64,000 bases of DNA from BRHc4a sp049323755 (GTDB lineage: Bacteria > Bacillota > Desulfotomaculia > Desulfotomaculales > Desulfocucumaceae). The stretch lies in contig JBMOPE010000007.1 of NCBI GenBank assembly GCA_049323755.1, positions 33,639 through 97,638 of the forward strand, in the 5' to 3' direction. The notes under the pieces are model-generated. The model did no database searches and was not told where the DNA came from. It worked only from the letters and a program-made list of their open reading frames with translations. Both the position numbers and the translations under genes were made by a program. Of this stretch, positions 25,313 through 32,464 are shown piece after piece; positions within the stretch are counted from its first letter, which is position 1; each line of letters begins with the position of its first letter.

Positions 25313-25552
25313 GCAGGCCTGGAAAATCACCCCCATGTGCTAACGGGTTTTCCATCTGAAACGGCTATAAACTTGAGGCTAACGGAATACCAACCGCCCA
25401 GTAATGGAAGTCAGAAGCCGGAGGTTGGAGGTAAGAACTATTTGTTTAGTCGTTTATTTGCCAATTAATCTGACCTCTGACATCTTGCCTCCCACCTCTA
25501 AAATTACAGCCATCAAAAAGTTAGCACACAGGGCTGGCTTTTCCCTGCCTGC
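25313..25552. mobile_element. possible MITE-like element with imperfect terminal inverted repeats
   Basis: The left end (25313-25344) and right end (25520-25552) are inverted copies about 32 bases long with several mismatches: GCAGGC, GGAAAA, CCC and TGTGCTAAC match in order. The interior (about 175 bases) has no coding frame and contains a second small dyad region of GAGGTTGGAGG and CCTCCCACCTC. The sequence just outside and inside the left end (from about 25291) is repeated, diverged, at 31981-32015 beside a transposase remnant. No target duplication was identified. Confidence 0.45.
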
Positions 25553-25626
25553 ATAATGTCGCTTCTGGGTCGCCCGGAGGTATGATTTTGTTCTGTTACC
25601 TGGTTCCAAAATTTTTTGTAAAAAAA

Positions 25627-25648
25627 GCACCCGGTAAAAACCGGGTGC
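25627..25648 (-). terminator. terminator of the enolase-tctCAB operon
   Basis: GCACCCGGT and ACCGGGTGC form a perfect nine-base stem, and on the minus strand a run of T follows. It lies about 90 bases past the tctB stop. A second dyad, CCCGTTA with TAACGGG, is at 25655-25675. Confidence 0.8.
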
Positions 25649-25734
25649 CGGCTTCCCGTTAAAATTACTAACGGGTTTTATAAGGGAAGAGGAGGTTTTT
25701 ATAAAAAATCATATAACAGGAGTGAGTTTTACTT

Positions 25735-26184
25735 TCATCCTCCAAAAATAATACCTTCCGGCAGAGGTACCAGGAATACGTAATTAAATATCACGAAAAA
25801 TCCTCCGCAGACCAGGGCTGCCAGAGCCATTGATTTTAGAAACGAAAGGCTTTTTTTGTTATCGCCCTGGGACAGGTGCCAGAAGAAAATACCGAGGAAC
25901 AAAATCCCGGCGATAATGAATCCGAAAAAGACAATCAGGGCAACGTACAGCACAATTCCCAAAACCATGGTAAGCACACTCTTTACATCTATGTCGACAA
26001 AGGGACTCTCCTTCTTTTTTTGAATTATGCCGACAGCTATCTGGATCAGGGCAAAGGCTCCCATTATGACTGCAATTACCCGGGGGAAAAAACTTCCCAT
26101 TTCAGTCATGTCTGAGGTTATCTGCCAGACTGCCACAGAAATTATTAGGAAAACAAAAGACGACACCATGGTGCTGTTAAGCAC
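25735..26184 (-). CDS. tctB: tripartite tricarboxylate-type transporter, small membrane subunit
   Basis: A 149-residue protein with four hydrophobic segments, the TctB plan. It pairs with the large TctA channel in solute uptake driven by an ion gradient. The GTG start overlaps the end of tctA by eight bases and lies eight bases after AAAGGAGG. In sulfolactate degraders the SlcHFG importer belongs to this family. Confidence 0.88.
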   Translation of the reverse strand: MLNSTMVSSFVFLIISVAVWQITSDMTEMGSFFPRVIAVIMGAFALIQIAVGIIQKKKESPFVDIDVKSVLTMVLGIVLYVALIVFFGFIIAGILFLGIFFWHLSQGDNKKSLSFLKSMALAALVCGGFFVIFNYVFLVPLPEGIIFGG

Positions 26185-27688
26185 ATTGGGTTCCTCCTTT
26201 CCGGCTCCTGATTGAAGATATAACCGGCAAGGCTATGGATATCACGCAAAGCAGTATCAATACAATGGATATCGGCCTGGTGAAAAAGACCTGGATCATG
26301 CTTCCACTGGCCTGTCCCATAAACATTGTCTGAACGAGCCCGTTTTCGGCTATGGGGCCAAGAATCAGGCCCAAAACAATGGGTCCCGGAGTAAAGCCGA
26401 CCTTTTTGGTGATATAGCCGATAAGCCCGAAGAAAACCATAACCCCGACGTCCAGCATGTTATTGCGCAGTGCGTAGGAGCCAATTACGGTGAGGAATAC
26501 CACCAGCGGGGCCAGCATGCTGATTGGCAGGTTGATTAGCCTGGCAACATGGCGTGAGCCGTAGAATCCCAGCACAAACATAACAATATTGGCCAAAATA
26601 AAGGAAAACAGGAAGGTGTAGGTAATGTCTCCATATACCGTATACAACTCCGGGCCGGGGCGCATGCCGTGTATCATCAGGGCGCCCAGCATAATCGCTG
26701 CAGGCGCTGCTCCGGGTATGCCAAGGGTAAGCAGCGGAACCAGCGAACCTCCTACCTCGGCATTATTGGAAGACTCGGACGCTGCCACCCCGTCGATTAT
26801 TCCGGTTCCAAACTTTTCTTTTTCCTTGGAAAAGCGAACCGCCTCGTTGTAGGCCATCAGCGATGCTATATTTCCACCGGCGCCGGGGACTATGCCAACA
26901 AAAGTGCCTATTATAGCTGAACGAATCAAAAGCACCGGCTTTTTAATCAGCTCAAGTATAACTCCTTTGGCGACGCCCTTTTGCGGCTTGTAAGAGGTTA
27001 TGCTGCTGCTGCCCATTTTCTTCTCGATCATCACCAGCACTTCGGGTATGCAGAAGAAACCTATAAGGACTACAATTAAATCAAGCCCAGCCTGGAGCTG
27101 GTGAAATCCGAAGGTAAAGCGCATGTCTCCGCCAATGGGCGATATACCCACAGTGCTAAGGAGAAGTCCGAAGGCTCCTCCTATCAGCCCTTTAAGCATG
27201 GAGCCCGTTGACAGGGTTGCTATTATTGTCAGGCCGAATACAGCAAGCCAGAAGTATTCCGGGGGCCCGAATTTAAGCGCTGCCGCAGCCAGTGGAGGGG
27301 AGAGAAAGAGTAGAATCAGCGCACCGATGACCCCTCCGACCCCGGAGCTAAACGCTGCTGTAACAAGGGCGTGCTCGGCCTTTCCTTTCTTGGTTAGGGG
27401 ATAGCCGTCAAAGGTTGTGGCAATTGATGCCGGGGTGCCCGGAGTATTTACCAGTATGGCTGCTATACAGCCTCCATACATGGAGCCTACATACACACCG
27501 CCCAGAACCATCAAACTGGTGTTTGCATCCATCGCAAAGGTGAAGGGCACCAGCAGGGCAAGCGCCATGGTGGCGGTTAGTCCAGGAAGGGCGCCCACTA
27601 TAATTCCCCCGGCTACCCCAAGGGTCATCAGCAGAAAACTGAGTGGATTAAATGCGTTTGCCAATGCTGTGAAAAAATGTTCTGCCAA
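26177..27688 (-). CDS. tctA: tripartite tricarboxylate-type transporter, large membrane subunit
   Basis: A 503-residue TctA family membrane protein with about 11-12 spans. Family motifs are GALPGLTATMALALLVPFTF near the N-terminus, SSNNAEVGGSLVPLLTLGIPG in the middle and PGPIVLGLILGP near the C-terminus. The TTG start follows GGGGAGGTATAAA. The gene sits between tctC and tctB. The substrate is inferred as sulfolactate from context; citrate-like acids are the wider family default. Confidence 0.93.
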   Translation of the reverse strand: MAEHFFTALANAFNPLSFLLMTLGVAGGIIVGALPGLTATMALALLVPFTFAMDANTSLMVLGGVYVGSMYGGCIAAILVNTPGTPASIATTFDGYPLTKKGKAEHALVTAAFSSGVGGVIGALILLFLSPPLAAAALKFGPPEYFWLAVFGLTIIATLSTGSMLKGLIGGAFGLLLSTVGISPIGGDMRFTFGFHQLQAGLDLIVVLIGFFCIPEVLVMIEKKMGSSSITSYKPQKGVAKGVILELIKKPVLLIRSAIIGTFVGIVPGAGGNIASLMAYNEAVRFSKEKEKFGTGIIDGVAASESSNNAEVGGSLVPLLTLGIPGAAPAAIMLGALMIHGMRPGPELYTVYGDITYTFLFSFILANIVMFVLGFYGSRHVARLINLPISMLAPLVVFLTVIGSYALRNNMLDVGVMVFFGLIGYITKKVGFTPGPIVLGLILGPIAENGLVQTMFMGQASGSMIQVFFTRPISIVLILLCVISIALPVISSIRSRKGGTQCA

Positions 27689-27711
27689 TTTATACCTCCC
27701 CTTTTCGGGAC

Positions 27712-27754
27712 GCGGTGGAGAGATTCCGGTTATTCCCGGAAATCTCTCACCCGC
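27712..27754. promoter_or_regulatory. intercistronic hairpin between tctC and tctA
   Basis: GCGG-TGGAGAGATT-CCGG pairs with the matching arm ending CCCGC, a stem of about 18 bp with few mismatches. It has no T run in the reading direction. Such structures often protect or partly terminate the message so that the binding protein is made in excess. Confidence 0.6.
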
Positions 27755-27766
27755 CTAATTGTTGGT

Positions 27767-28762
27767 TTATTTCTTTGCATCAGCTTTTCCAAGAGTATTG
27801 TAGATCTCGGTAAATACCTTGGTTCTTTCCTCAATATATTTCTTTGAGTCCTCTGCGCCCAGAGCTACCGGCTCGAAGCCCTCTTTGAGCATCTGTGCCT
27901 TGATGTTCTCATCATTGGCAATCTTCATAAAGGCTTCTTCCAGCTTTTTAACAATTGCGGGATCTGTTCCCGGAGGGACCGCTACCCCGCGGTCAACACT
28001 GACCTGGATATCATAGCCCTGCTCCTTCATGGTGGGGATGTCAGGAAGAGCCTTGAAGCGGTCAGCCGACGCCATGCCGAGAATTTTTATTTTATCGGTG
28101 TGCTTCACCAGGTCATCAGAGTTTCCGGCCATTGCTATGGTATGGCCGCCCAGCAGGGCCTGTGTGGCCGGGGCTGCACCGGTAAAGGGAACATATTGCA
28201 GCTTAATTCCAGCCTGCTTTTCCAGCAGCAGTGTAAATAGATGGGGGCCGGTGTTTGTCCCGGAGCCGCCTATGGTTATGCTACCTGGCTTTTCCTTGGC
28301 AGCCTTGATGAAGTCTTCCAGTGTGTTATAGGGGCTGTTCTTGGGTACGGCAAGACCTATTATAGTCTTTTGAAAAATTGCCACAGGGTTTATTTGCTCG
28401 GTTTTATAGCCCGCTTCTTTTCTCTCAAGGGGCTGCAGTATTATATGAGGCACGTTGAAGCCCGCCATGTAATACCCGTCAGGCTTTTGGTTGACTAGTT
28501 CGGCCCAGGCCACGGCGCCGCCGCCGCCGGGCTTGTAGCTTACAGTTATTGACTGCCCCAGATATTTTTCAAGAAGCGGCTGCTGTCTTCTGGCCTCAAT
28601 ATCCGACTGGCCGCCTGCATCAAAGGCGATAACATAATTTATTGGCTTAGTGGGGTAATTGCCAGCTGATTTTTTTTCATCTTTTCCTGCTCCACACCCG
28701 GCTGCTATCAATGAAACCAGGGTAAGTATCAATACTGGAACCAGATACCTGGCCTTTTTCAT
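27767..28762 (-). CDS. tctC: tripartite tricarboxylate-type transporter, substrate-binding lipoprotein
   Basis: A 331-residue extracytoplasmic receptor. The lipobox LIAAGC (Cys about residue 23) follows a hydrophobic stretch, so it is a membrane-anchored lipoprotein as expected in a Gram-positive. Family motifs are YPTKPINYVIAFDAGGQSD, YKPGGGGAVAWAELVNQKPDGYY and the Bug-type binding region. AAAGGAGGAACAGAA precedes the ATG. It lies 63 bases downstream of the enolase-family gene, in one operon. Confidence 0.92.
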   Translation of the reverse strand: MKKARYLVPVLILTLVSLIAAGCGAGKDEKKSAGNYPTKPINYVIAFDAGGQSDIEARRQQPLLEKYLGQSITVSYKPGGGGAVAWAELVNQKPDGYYMAGFNVPHIILQPLERKEAGYKTEQINPVAIFQKTIIGLAVPKNSPYNTLEDFIKAAKEKPGSITIGGSGTNTGPHLFTLLLEKQAGIKLQYVPFTGAAPATQALLGGHTIAMAGNSDDLVKHTDKIKILGMASADRFKALPDIPTMKEQGYDIQVSVDRGVAVPPGTDPAIVKKLEEAFMKIANDENIKAQMLKEGFEPVALGAEDSKKYIEERTKVFTEIYNTLGKADAKK

Positions 28763-28825
28763 TTCTGTTCCTCCTTTGAGTCTTTTAAATTTGGAAAGTT
28801 AGCAAGAGGGTAATATAAGTTGCAG

Positions 28826-29956
28826 CTACCTCCTTTCAAACTCTTTTACAACATCCATATTAAGTTTAATTCCAAGACCGGGCTTCTCATCAGCCAGGAC
28901 AAAACTCCCGTCCTTAAAGGTATAGAAGGTCTCCTCAAGTAGATCGGTCAGCAGGGGGTTCGGGTTGGCATCGACTTCCATAAACAGTCCGTTTGGTGTT
29001 GAGGCCAGCAGGTGCAGTGACGCAGCCAGCCCTACTGCAGTTCCAAACATATGGGGGGCATATGGAACTCCCCAGGCCTGGGCCATCTGGCATATAATTC
29101 TGGATTCAGAGAGACCGCCGGTTTTTGTTATGTCCGGCTGCATGATGTCCAGTGCCTCCTTGAGCAGCGAGCCCTTAAACCCGTATCTGGAATAAATGTT
29201 TTCGCCTCCCGCTACGGGCATTATTCCATTATCTTTTATTTTTTTAAGGTCATTGAGAAGCTCTGCCGGAACAGGCTCTTCTATAAATTCCGGTTCATAC
29301 TTTTTATAGAACCTTAGATGCTCAATAGCTTCTCTGGCGCTGCTCCATCCCTGGTTCGCGTCCAAATATAGCTTCCGTTCATACCCGATTAGCTCCCGCA
29401 TGGTTTTAAGGTTCTGGAGGTCTAACTCCTTTCCAAACCCTACCTTGAGCTTAAAGGCACAGTATCCCCTCTCTAGACTGTTTTCAACATAGCCCTCGTA
29501 TTCACGGGGACCCAGCCCGCTGGCATATGCAGTGACTCTGTTGCTTATCTTGCCTCCCAGTAATTGGTAGGCTGGAATGTTATATTTTTTACCCACAATG
29601 TCATACAGTGCTATGTCTACCCCGCTGATAGCCTGCATGAGAGGTCCCTTTGCGCCCCACTGAAGACCTGCCCCGGATTTCATCAGCGACCTGTACATCT
29701 TTTCCCATAGAAAAGATATATTAAGCGGGTTTTCATTCAGAAGAAGGGGCTTTATACCTTCTTCTACAGTGATTTTCCGCTCTTCCGGGGCCCAGTGGGG
29801 GAAATTTGTCCAAGTTTCGCCGATGCCACTTATCCCCTCATCAGTGTCAATTCTAATTAAAACATTGGTTCGGCTTTTCATGGAGCCGAAAGATGTTGTT
29901 ACAGGTTTTGACAGAGGATAGGATAGTATAATGGTTTTTATGTCAGTAATTTTCAT
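28826..29956 (-). CDS. mandelate racemase/muconate lactonizing enzyme family protein
   Basis: A 376-residue enolase-superfamily enzyme. The base motif is KLKVGFG (about residue 163), the metal ligands are Asp in YLDANQGW, Glu in FIEEPV and Glu in AGGENIYSR, and the barrel ends with QPDITKTGG and APHMFGTAVG, whose His may be the second acid/base. Members racemise, cycloisomerise or dehydrate acids after proton abstraction next to a carboxylate. It is the first gene of the tctCAB operon, opposite suyAB, but is not a standard part of the sulfolactate pathway. Its substrate is unknown. Confidence 0.87.
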   Translation of the reverse strand: MKITDIKTIILSYPLSKPVTTSFGSMKSRTNVLIRIDTDEGISGIGETWTNFPHWAPEERKITVEEGIKPLLLNENPLNISFLWEKMYRSLMKSGAGLQWGAKGPLMQAISGVDIALYDIVGKKYNIPAYQLLGGKISNRVTAYASGLGPREYEGYVENSLERGYCAFKLKVGFGKELDLQNLKTMRELIGYERKLYLDANQGWSSAREAIEHLRFYKKYEPEFIEEPVPAELLNDLKKIKDNGIMPVAGGENIYSRYGFKGSLLKEALDIMQPDITKTGGLSESRIICQMAQAWGVPYAPHMFGTAVGLAASLHLLASTPNGLFMEVDANPNPLLTDLLEETFYTFKDGSFVLADEKPGLGIKLNMDVVKEFERR

Positions 29957-30012
29957 GATTATTTACCTGCGATTAGACAATAATTGTTTATATACAAAAG
30001 AATAAATTAATT

Positions 30013-30068
30013 GGTAATACCACAGTGGTATTACCACGATTATAGTTTTTGAGGAGGGCTTGTGTCAA
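30013..30068 (-). promoter_or_regulatory. promoter of the enolase-tctCAB operon with palindromic operator
   Basis: On the minus strand TTGACA (30063-30068) and TATAAT (30039-30044) are 18 bases apart. The predicted start falls within a perfect 23-bp palindrome (30013-30035): GGTAATACCAC, one base, GTGGTATTACC. This layout suits repression by the GntR/FCD protein. Confidence 0.8.
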
Positions 30069-30182
30069 CTATATTCTTAGTTAATAAAAATCAAAATTCT
30101 GCAAGCTTTATGATTCGGCTGTAGATCTTTTCTATATTAGAGTTTTTAAAAGGGAGGCATTTAAAAAATGAAATATTCTCTG

Positions 30183-30218
30183 GATAATAGAATTTATATA
30201 GATAATAGAATTTATATA
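30183..30218. repeat. 18-bp exact tandem repeat
   Basis: GATAATAGAATTTATATA occurs twice in direct succession, just ahead of the suyAB promoter. It is AT-rich and may be an upstream promoter element or slippage product. Confidence 0.7.
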
Positions 30219-30219
30219 A

Positions 30220-30260
30220 TTGACAATAAAAATAAATAAGAGTAGAATTGCGGTAGTACC
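30220..30260 (+). promoter_or_regulatory. suyAB promoter with operator
   Basis: TTGACA (30220-30225) and TAGAAT (30243-30248) are 17 bases apart. GGTAGTACC at 30252-30260 lies at the predicted start and matches half of the palindrome at 30013-30035. A leader of about 155 bases follows before suyA, with GAGGAGG nine bases ahead of the ATG. Confidence 0.75.
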
Positions 30261-30415
30261 ACAGACCACAGACCACATACTTATAGATATCTTTTTTCTA
30301 ATTAGCCAAATACCAATATTTAATCTACTCGGAGGTGGTAGATGGTTTTTTTCTCAATCGCTTACTCAACATAAATTAATCAACTAATTATGAAGTGAGA
30401 GGAGGATCCATTTAA

Positions 30416-30700
30416 ATGAACAAACCACAGTTCATAGTTCACGAGTCAGTTGACAGCGTCGGTGTTGCCGTGCAGGAAATAAAGGCGGGAGAAACCGCAG
30501 AGGGATGGGTTATGTCGGATGACTCCACCATAACCATTGTTGCCAAAAACGATATTCCCCTGGGCCATAAAATAGCCCTCAAAGATATAGCTGTTGGTGA
30601 ATCGGTTATCAAGTACGACGTACCCATCGGTAAAGTTGTCGCTCCGATAACCAAGGGTGACCATGTACACATTCATAATCTTAAGACTGCGAGGTGGTAA
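30416..30700 (+). CDS. suyA: (2R)-sulfolactate sulfo-lyase, alpha (small) subunit
   Basis: A 94-residue SAF-domain protein of the UxaA small-subunit type. It begins KPQFIVHESVDSVGVAVQEI and ends with the family-typical HVHIHNLKTARW. With SuyB it removes sulfite from (2R)-sulfolactate to give pyruvate in the cytoplasm. The separate small gene directly ahead of the large subunit, rather than a fused UxaA, fits SuyAB. Altronate or galactarate dehydratase is the alternative, but no hexuronate genes are present. Confidence 0.85.
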   Translation: MNKPQFIVHESVDSVGVAVQEIKAGETAEGWVMSDDSTITIVAKNDIPLGHKIALKDIAVGESVIKYDVPIGKVVAPITKGDHVHIHNLKTARW

Positions 30701-30703
30701 GAG

Positions 30704-31861
30704 ATGACATTACCGACTTTTATGGGATACCGTCGTGAGAATGGTAGAGTGGGTGTTCGCAACCACGTTGTTATATTACCTCTGGATGACCTTTCAAACG
30801 CAGCCTGCGAAGCTGTAGCAAACAATATCAAGGGAACATTAGCCCTGCCCCATGCCTATGGACGTCTTCAGTTTGGCGAAGATCTGGATCTGTTTTTCCG
30901 CACAATCATCGGAACCGGCAGCAACCCCAACGTTGCCGCCGTGGTAGTTATCGGTATCGAGCCCGAGTGGACAAATATTATTGTCGAGGGCATTGCTAAA
31001 ACCGGCAAGCCTGTAACAGGCTTCTCCATTGAGCGCAATGGAGATATTAAGACAATCGAAATGGCTTCCAGAAAAGCCAAGGAATATGTCCAGTGGGCAT
31101 CAGAGCTTCAAAGAGTCCCCTGCACCATTGATGAGCTCTATGTATCAACCAAGTGCGGCGAGTCCGACACCACTTCCGGCCTGGCAGGGAACCCTACTGT
31201 GGGCAGGACCTTTGAAAGGCTCCTGGCAGCTGGTTGCACCTTGAGCTTTGGTGAGACATCCGAAATTACCGGCGGCGAGGATATCGTTAAGGCTCACGGT
31301 GCTACTCCTGAAGTGGGAGAGGCATTTTACCAGATTTGGAGTGAATACAACGAGTTCATTCTCAGTCAGGGTGTAGACCTTTCAGGCTCCCAGCCTACAA
31401 AGGGCAACATTGCCGGCGGACTGACCACCATTGAAGAAAAGGCTCTCGGAAACCTTACTAAAATAGGAAGGTGCAAGTATGTTGGCGTTCTGAAGCCTGC
31501 AGAGGCTCCTACCGGAAAGGGTCTTTGGTTCATGGATACTTCATCGGCTGCCGCCGAGGCGGTTACACTATGGGCAGCTTCCGGCGCGGTGGTTCACTTC
31601 TTCCCCACAGGCCAGGGTAACATCATTGGCAACCCCATTATTCCTGTTATTAAACTCTCCGCCAACCCCCGCACAGTCGTTGACATGGCCGAGCATATTG
31701 ATGTCGACGTTAGCGGAATTCTCCGCCGTGAAATGAACCTGGATCAGGCTGCGGACGCTCTGATGGAAATGCTTATCCGTACTTGCAACGGCCGCATGAC
31801 TGCAAATGAAGCTCTGGGACACAGGGAATTTGTTCTCACCAAGCTGTACAGAAGTGCTTAA
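30704..31861 (+). CDS. suyB: (2R)-sulfolactate sulfo-lyase, beta (large) subunit
   Basis: A 385-residue member of the UxaA/GarD dehydratase family. The sequence follows my recollection of characterised SuyB proteins closely along its length: GYRRENGRVGVRNHVVILP, STKCGESDTTSG, SQPTKGNIAGGLTTIEEKA, HFFPTGQGNIIGNP and the C-terminal LGHREFVLTKLY. It starts three bases after suyA with GAGGTGG as ribosome site. The product sulfite would be reduced by a dissimilatory sulfite reductase if one exists elsewhere, which this window does not show. Confidence 0.87.
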   Translation: MTLPTFMGYRRENGRVGVRNHVVILPLDDLSNAACEAVANNIKGTLALPHAYGRLQFGEDLDLFFRTIIGTGSNPNVAAVVVIGIEPEWTNIIVEGIAKTGKPVTGFSIERNGDIKTIEMASRKAKEYVQWASELQRVPCTIDELYVSTKCGESDTTSGLAGNPTVGRTFERLLAAGCTLSFGETSEITGGEDIVKAHGATPEVGEAFYQIWSEYNEFILSQGVDLSGSQPTKGNIAGGLTTIEEKALGNLTKIGRCKYVGVLKPAEAPTGKGLWFMDTSSAAAEAVTLWAASGAVVHFFPTGQGNIIGNPIIPVIKLSANPRTVVDMAEHIDVDVSGILRREMNLDQAADALMEMLIRTCNGRMTANEALGHREFVLTKLYRSA

Positions 31862-31903
31862 TCAATATACAAATAAGTCCGGGTAATGTATTATTGATAG
31901 AAC

Positions 31904-31959
31904 AGGAGGACCTTGGGTCCTCCTCAGGCTGCTGACAAAGTCATGTCAGCAGCTTTTTT
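31904..31959 (+). terminator. double-hairpin terminator after suyB
   Basis: The first stem is AGGAGGACC-TTG-GGTCCTCCT (31904-31924). The second is GCTGCTGACA with TGTCAGCAGC (31928-31953), followed by six T. Confidence 0.88.
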
Positions 31960-31980
31960 ATTTAAACAAAATTATTCAGC

Positions 31981-32020
31981 TGATGCCTAAAAAGTCAGCT
32001 TAAGGGTGGGCCTGGAATGC
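31981..32020. repeat. diverged copy of the MITE-like left end
   Basis: ATGCCTAAAAAGTCAGCTTA, then AGGGTGGGCCTGGAA, matches 25291-25325 with a few changes and one indel. It lies between suyB and the transposase remnant. Confidence 0.5.
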
Positions 32021-32086
32021 CAATCCCATTGCCAAACTGTCGCTAGTAAGGAAAGGGGACACACCTGCTGAAGGTGGGGCATTCCT

Positions 32087-32278
32087 TTGTTGACAGAAAT
32101 GTCCCGAAGTTTTGCGGATGCCAAGCAACTGCACGGACTTCGCTATTGCCGCATGCGGGGATTGGCAAAAGTCAGAGAGCAAAGCCTTCTGACAGCGGCG
32201 GTACAGAATATGAAAAAGATAGCCATGGCACTGGCTAAGTCTTTTTTTGCCCGATTCATTATTAGGTATCATTAAATT
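32087..32278 (+). pseudogene. C-terminal remnant of an IS1182-type transposase
   Basis: The frame encodes RSFADAKQLHGLRYCRMRGL, then KVREQSLLTAAVQNMKKIA, which is the conserved tail of IS1182-family transposases, ending at a stop at 32276-32278. The catalytic DDE part is gone. The remnant is next to the right-hand duplicated block and may mark the rearrangement that created it. Confidence 0.75.
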
Positions 32279-32298
32279 GATTGATCCACACAAAGGGT

Positions 32299-32331
32299 AA
32301 CCCCTGGCTCCGTTAAAAAAACCAGGGGTTT
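32299..32331. terminator. terminator-like hairpin
   Basis: AACCCCTGG pairs with CCAGGGGTTT around an A-rich loop. It lies between the transposase remnant and the fumB remnant and could end minus-strand transcription from the chemoreceptor. Confidence 0.45.
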
Positions 32332-32346
32332 GTCATTAGTCTGACT

Positions 32347-32459
32347 GTTGACCTGTACGGAAAACAGTTTTTTATTACCAGGTTGGAGCAATTCTGTCAT
32401 GCGCTTGTGCGCCGCATCATGGCTGTATAGATTGTTCCGGATAAAAGTGCCTGGCTCCG
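32347..32459 (-). pseudogene. internally deleted fumB remnant
   Basis: 32347-32389 matches the 3' end of fumB (20349-20392, including CAGTTTTTTATTACCAGG), and 32390-32459 matches fumB near 20797-20877 (CTGTCATGCGCTTGTG, GATTGTTCCGGATAAAAG). About 400 bases between these parts are missing, as is all of fumA; the intact chemoreceptor gene follows directly. It is the right member of the duplicated block. Confidence 0.85.
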
Positions 32460-32464
32460 TTTTT

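Noticed and set aside
25735..28762. Citrate uptake as the role of tctCAB
   Set aside because: Family name only. No citrate lyase or citrate-related regulator is present, while sulfolactate genes surround it.
30183..30218. CRISPR-like repeat
   Set aside because: Two copies in direct contact with no spacer; a simple tandem duplication.
30416..31861. Altronate dehydratase (UxaA) annotation for the two-gene pair
   Set aside because: The family is right, but the split small and large genes, the SuyB-specific blocks and the neighbouring dehydrogenases and importer point to sulfolactate sulfo-lyase; no hexuronate genes are present.
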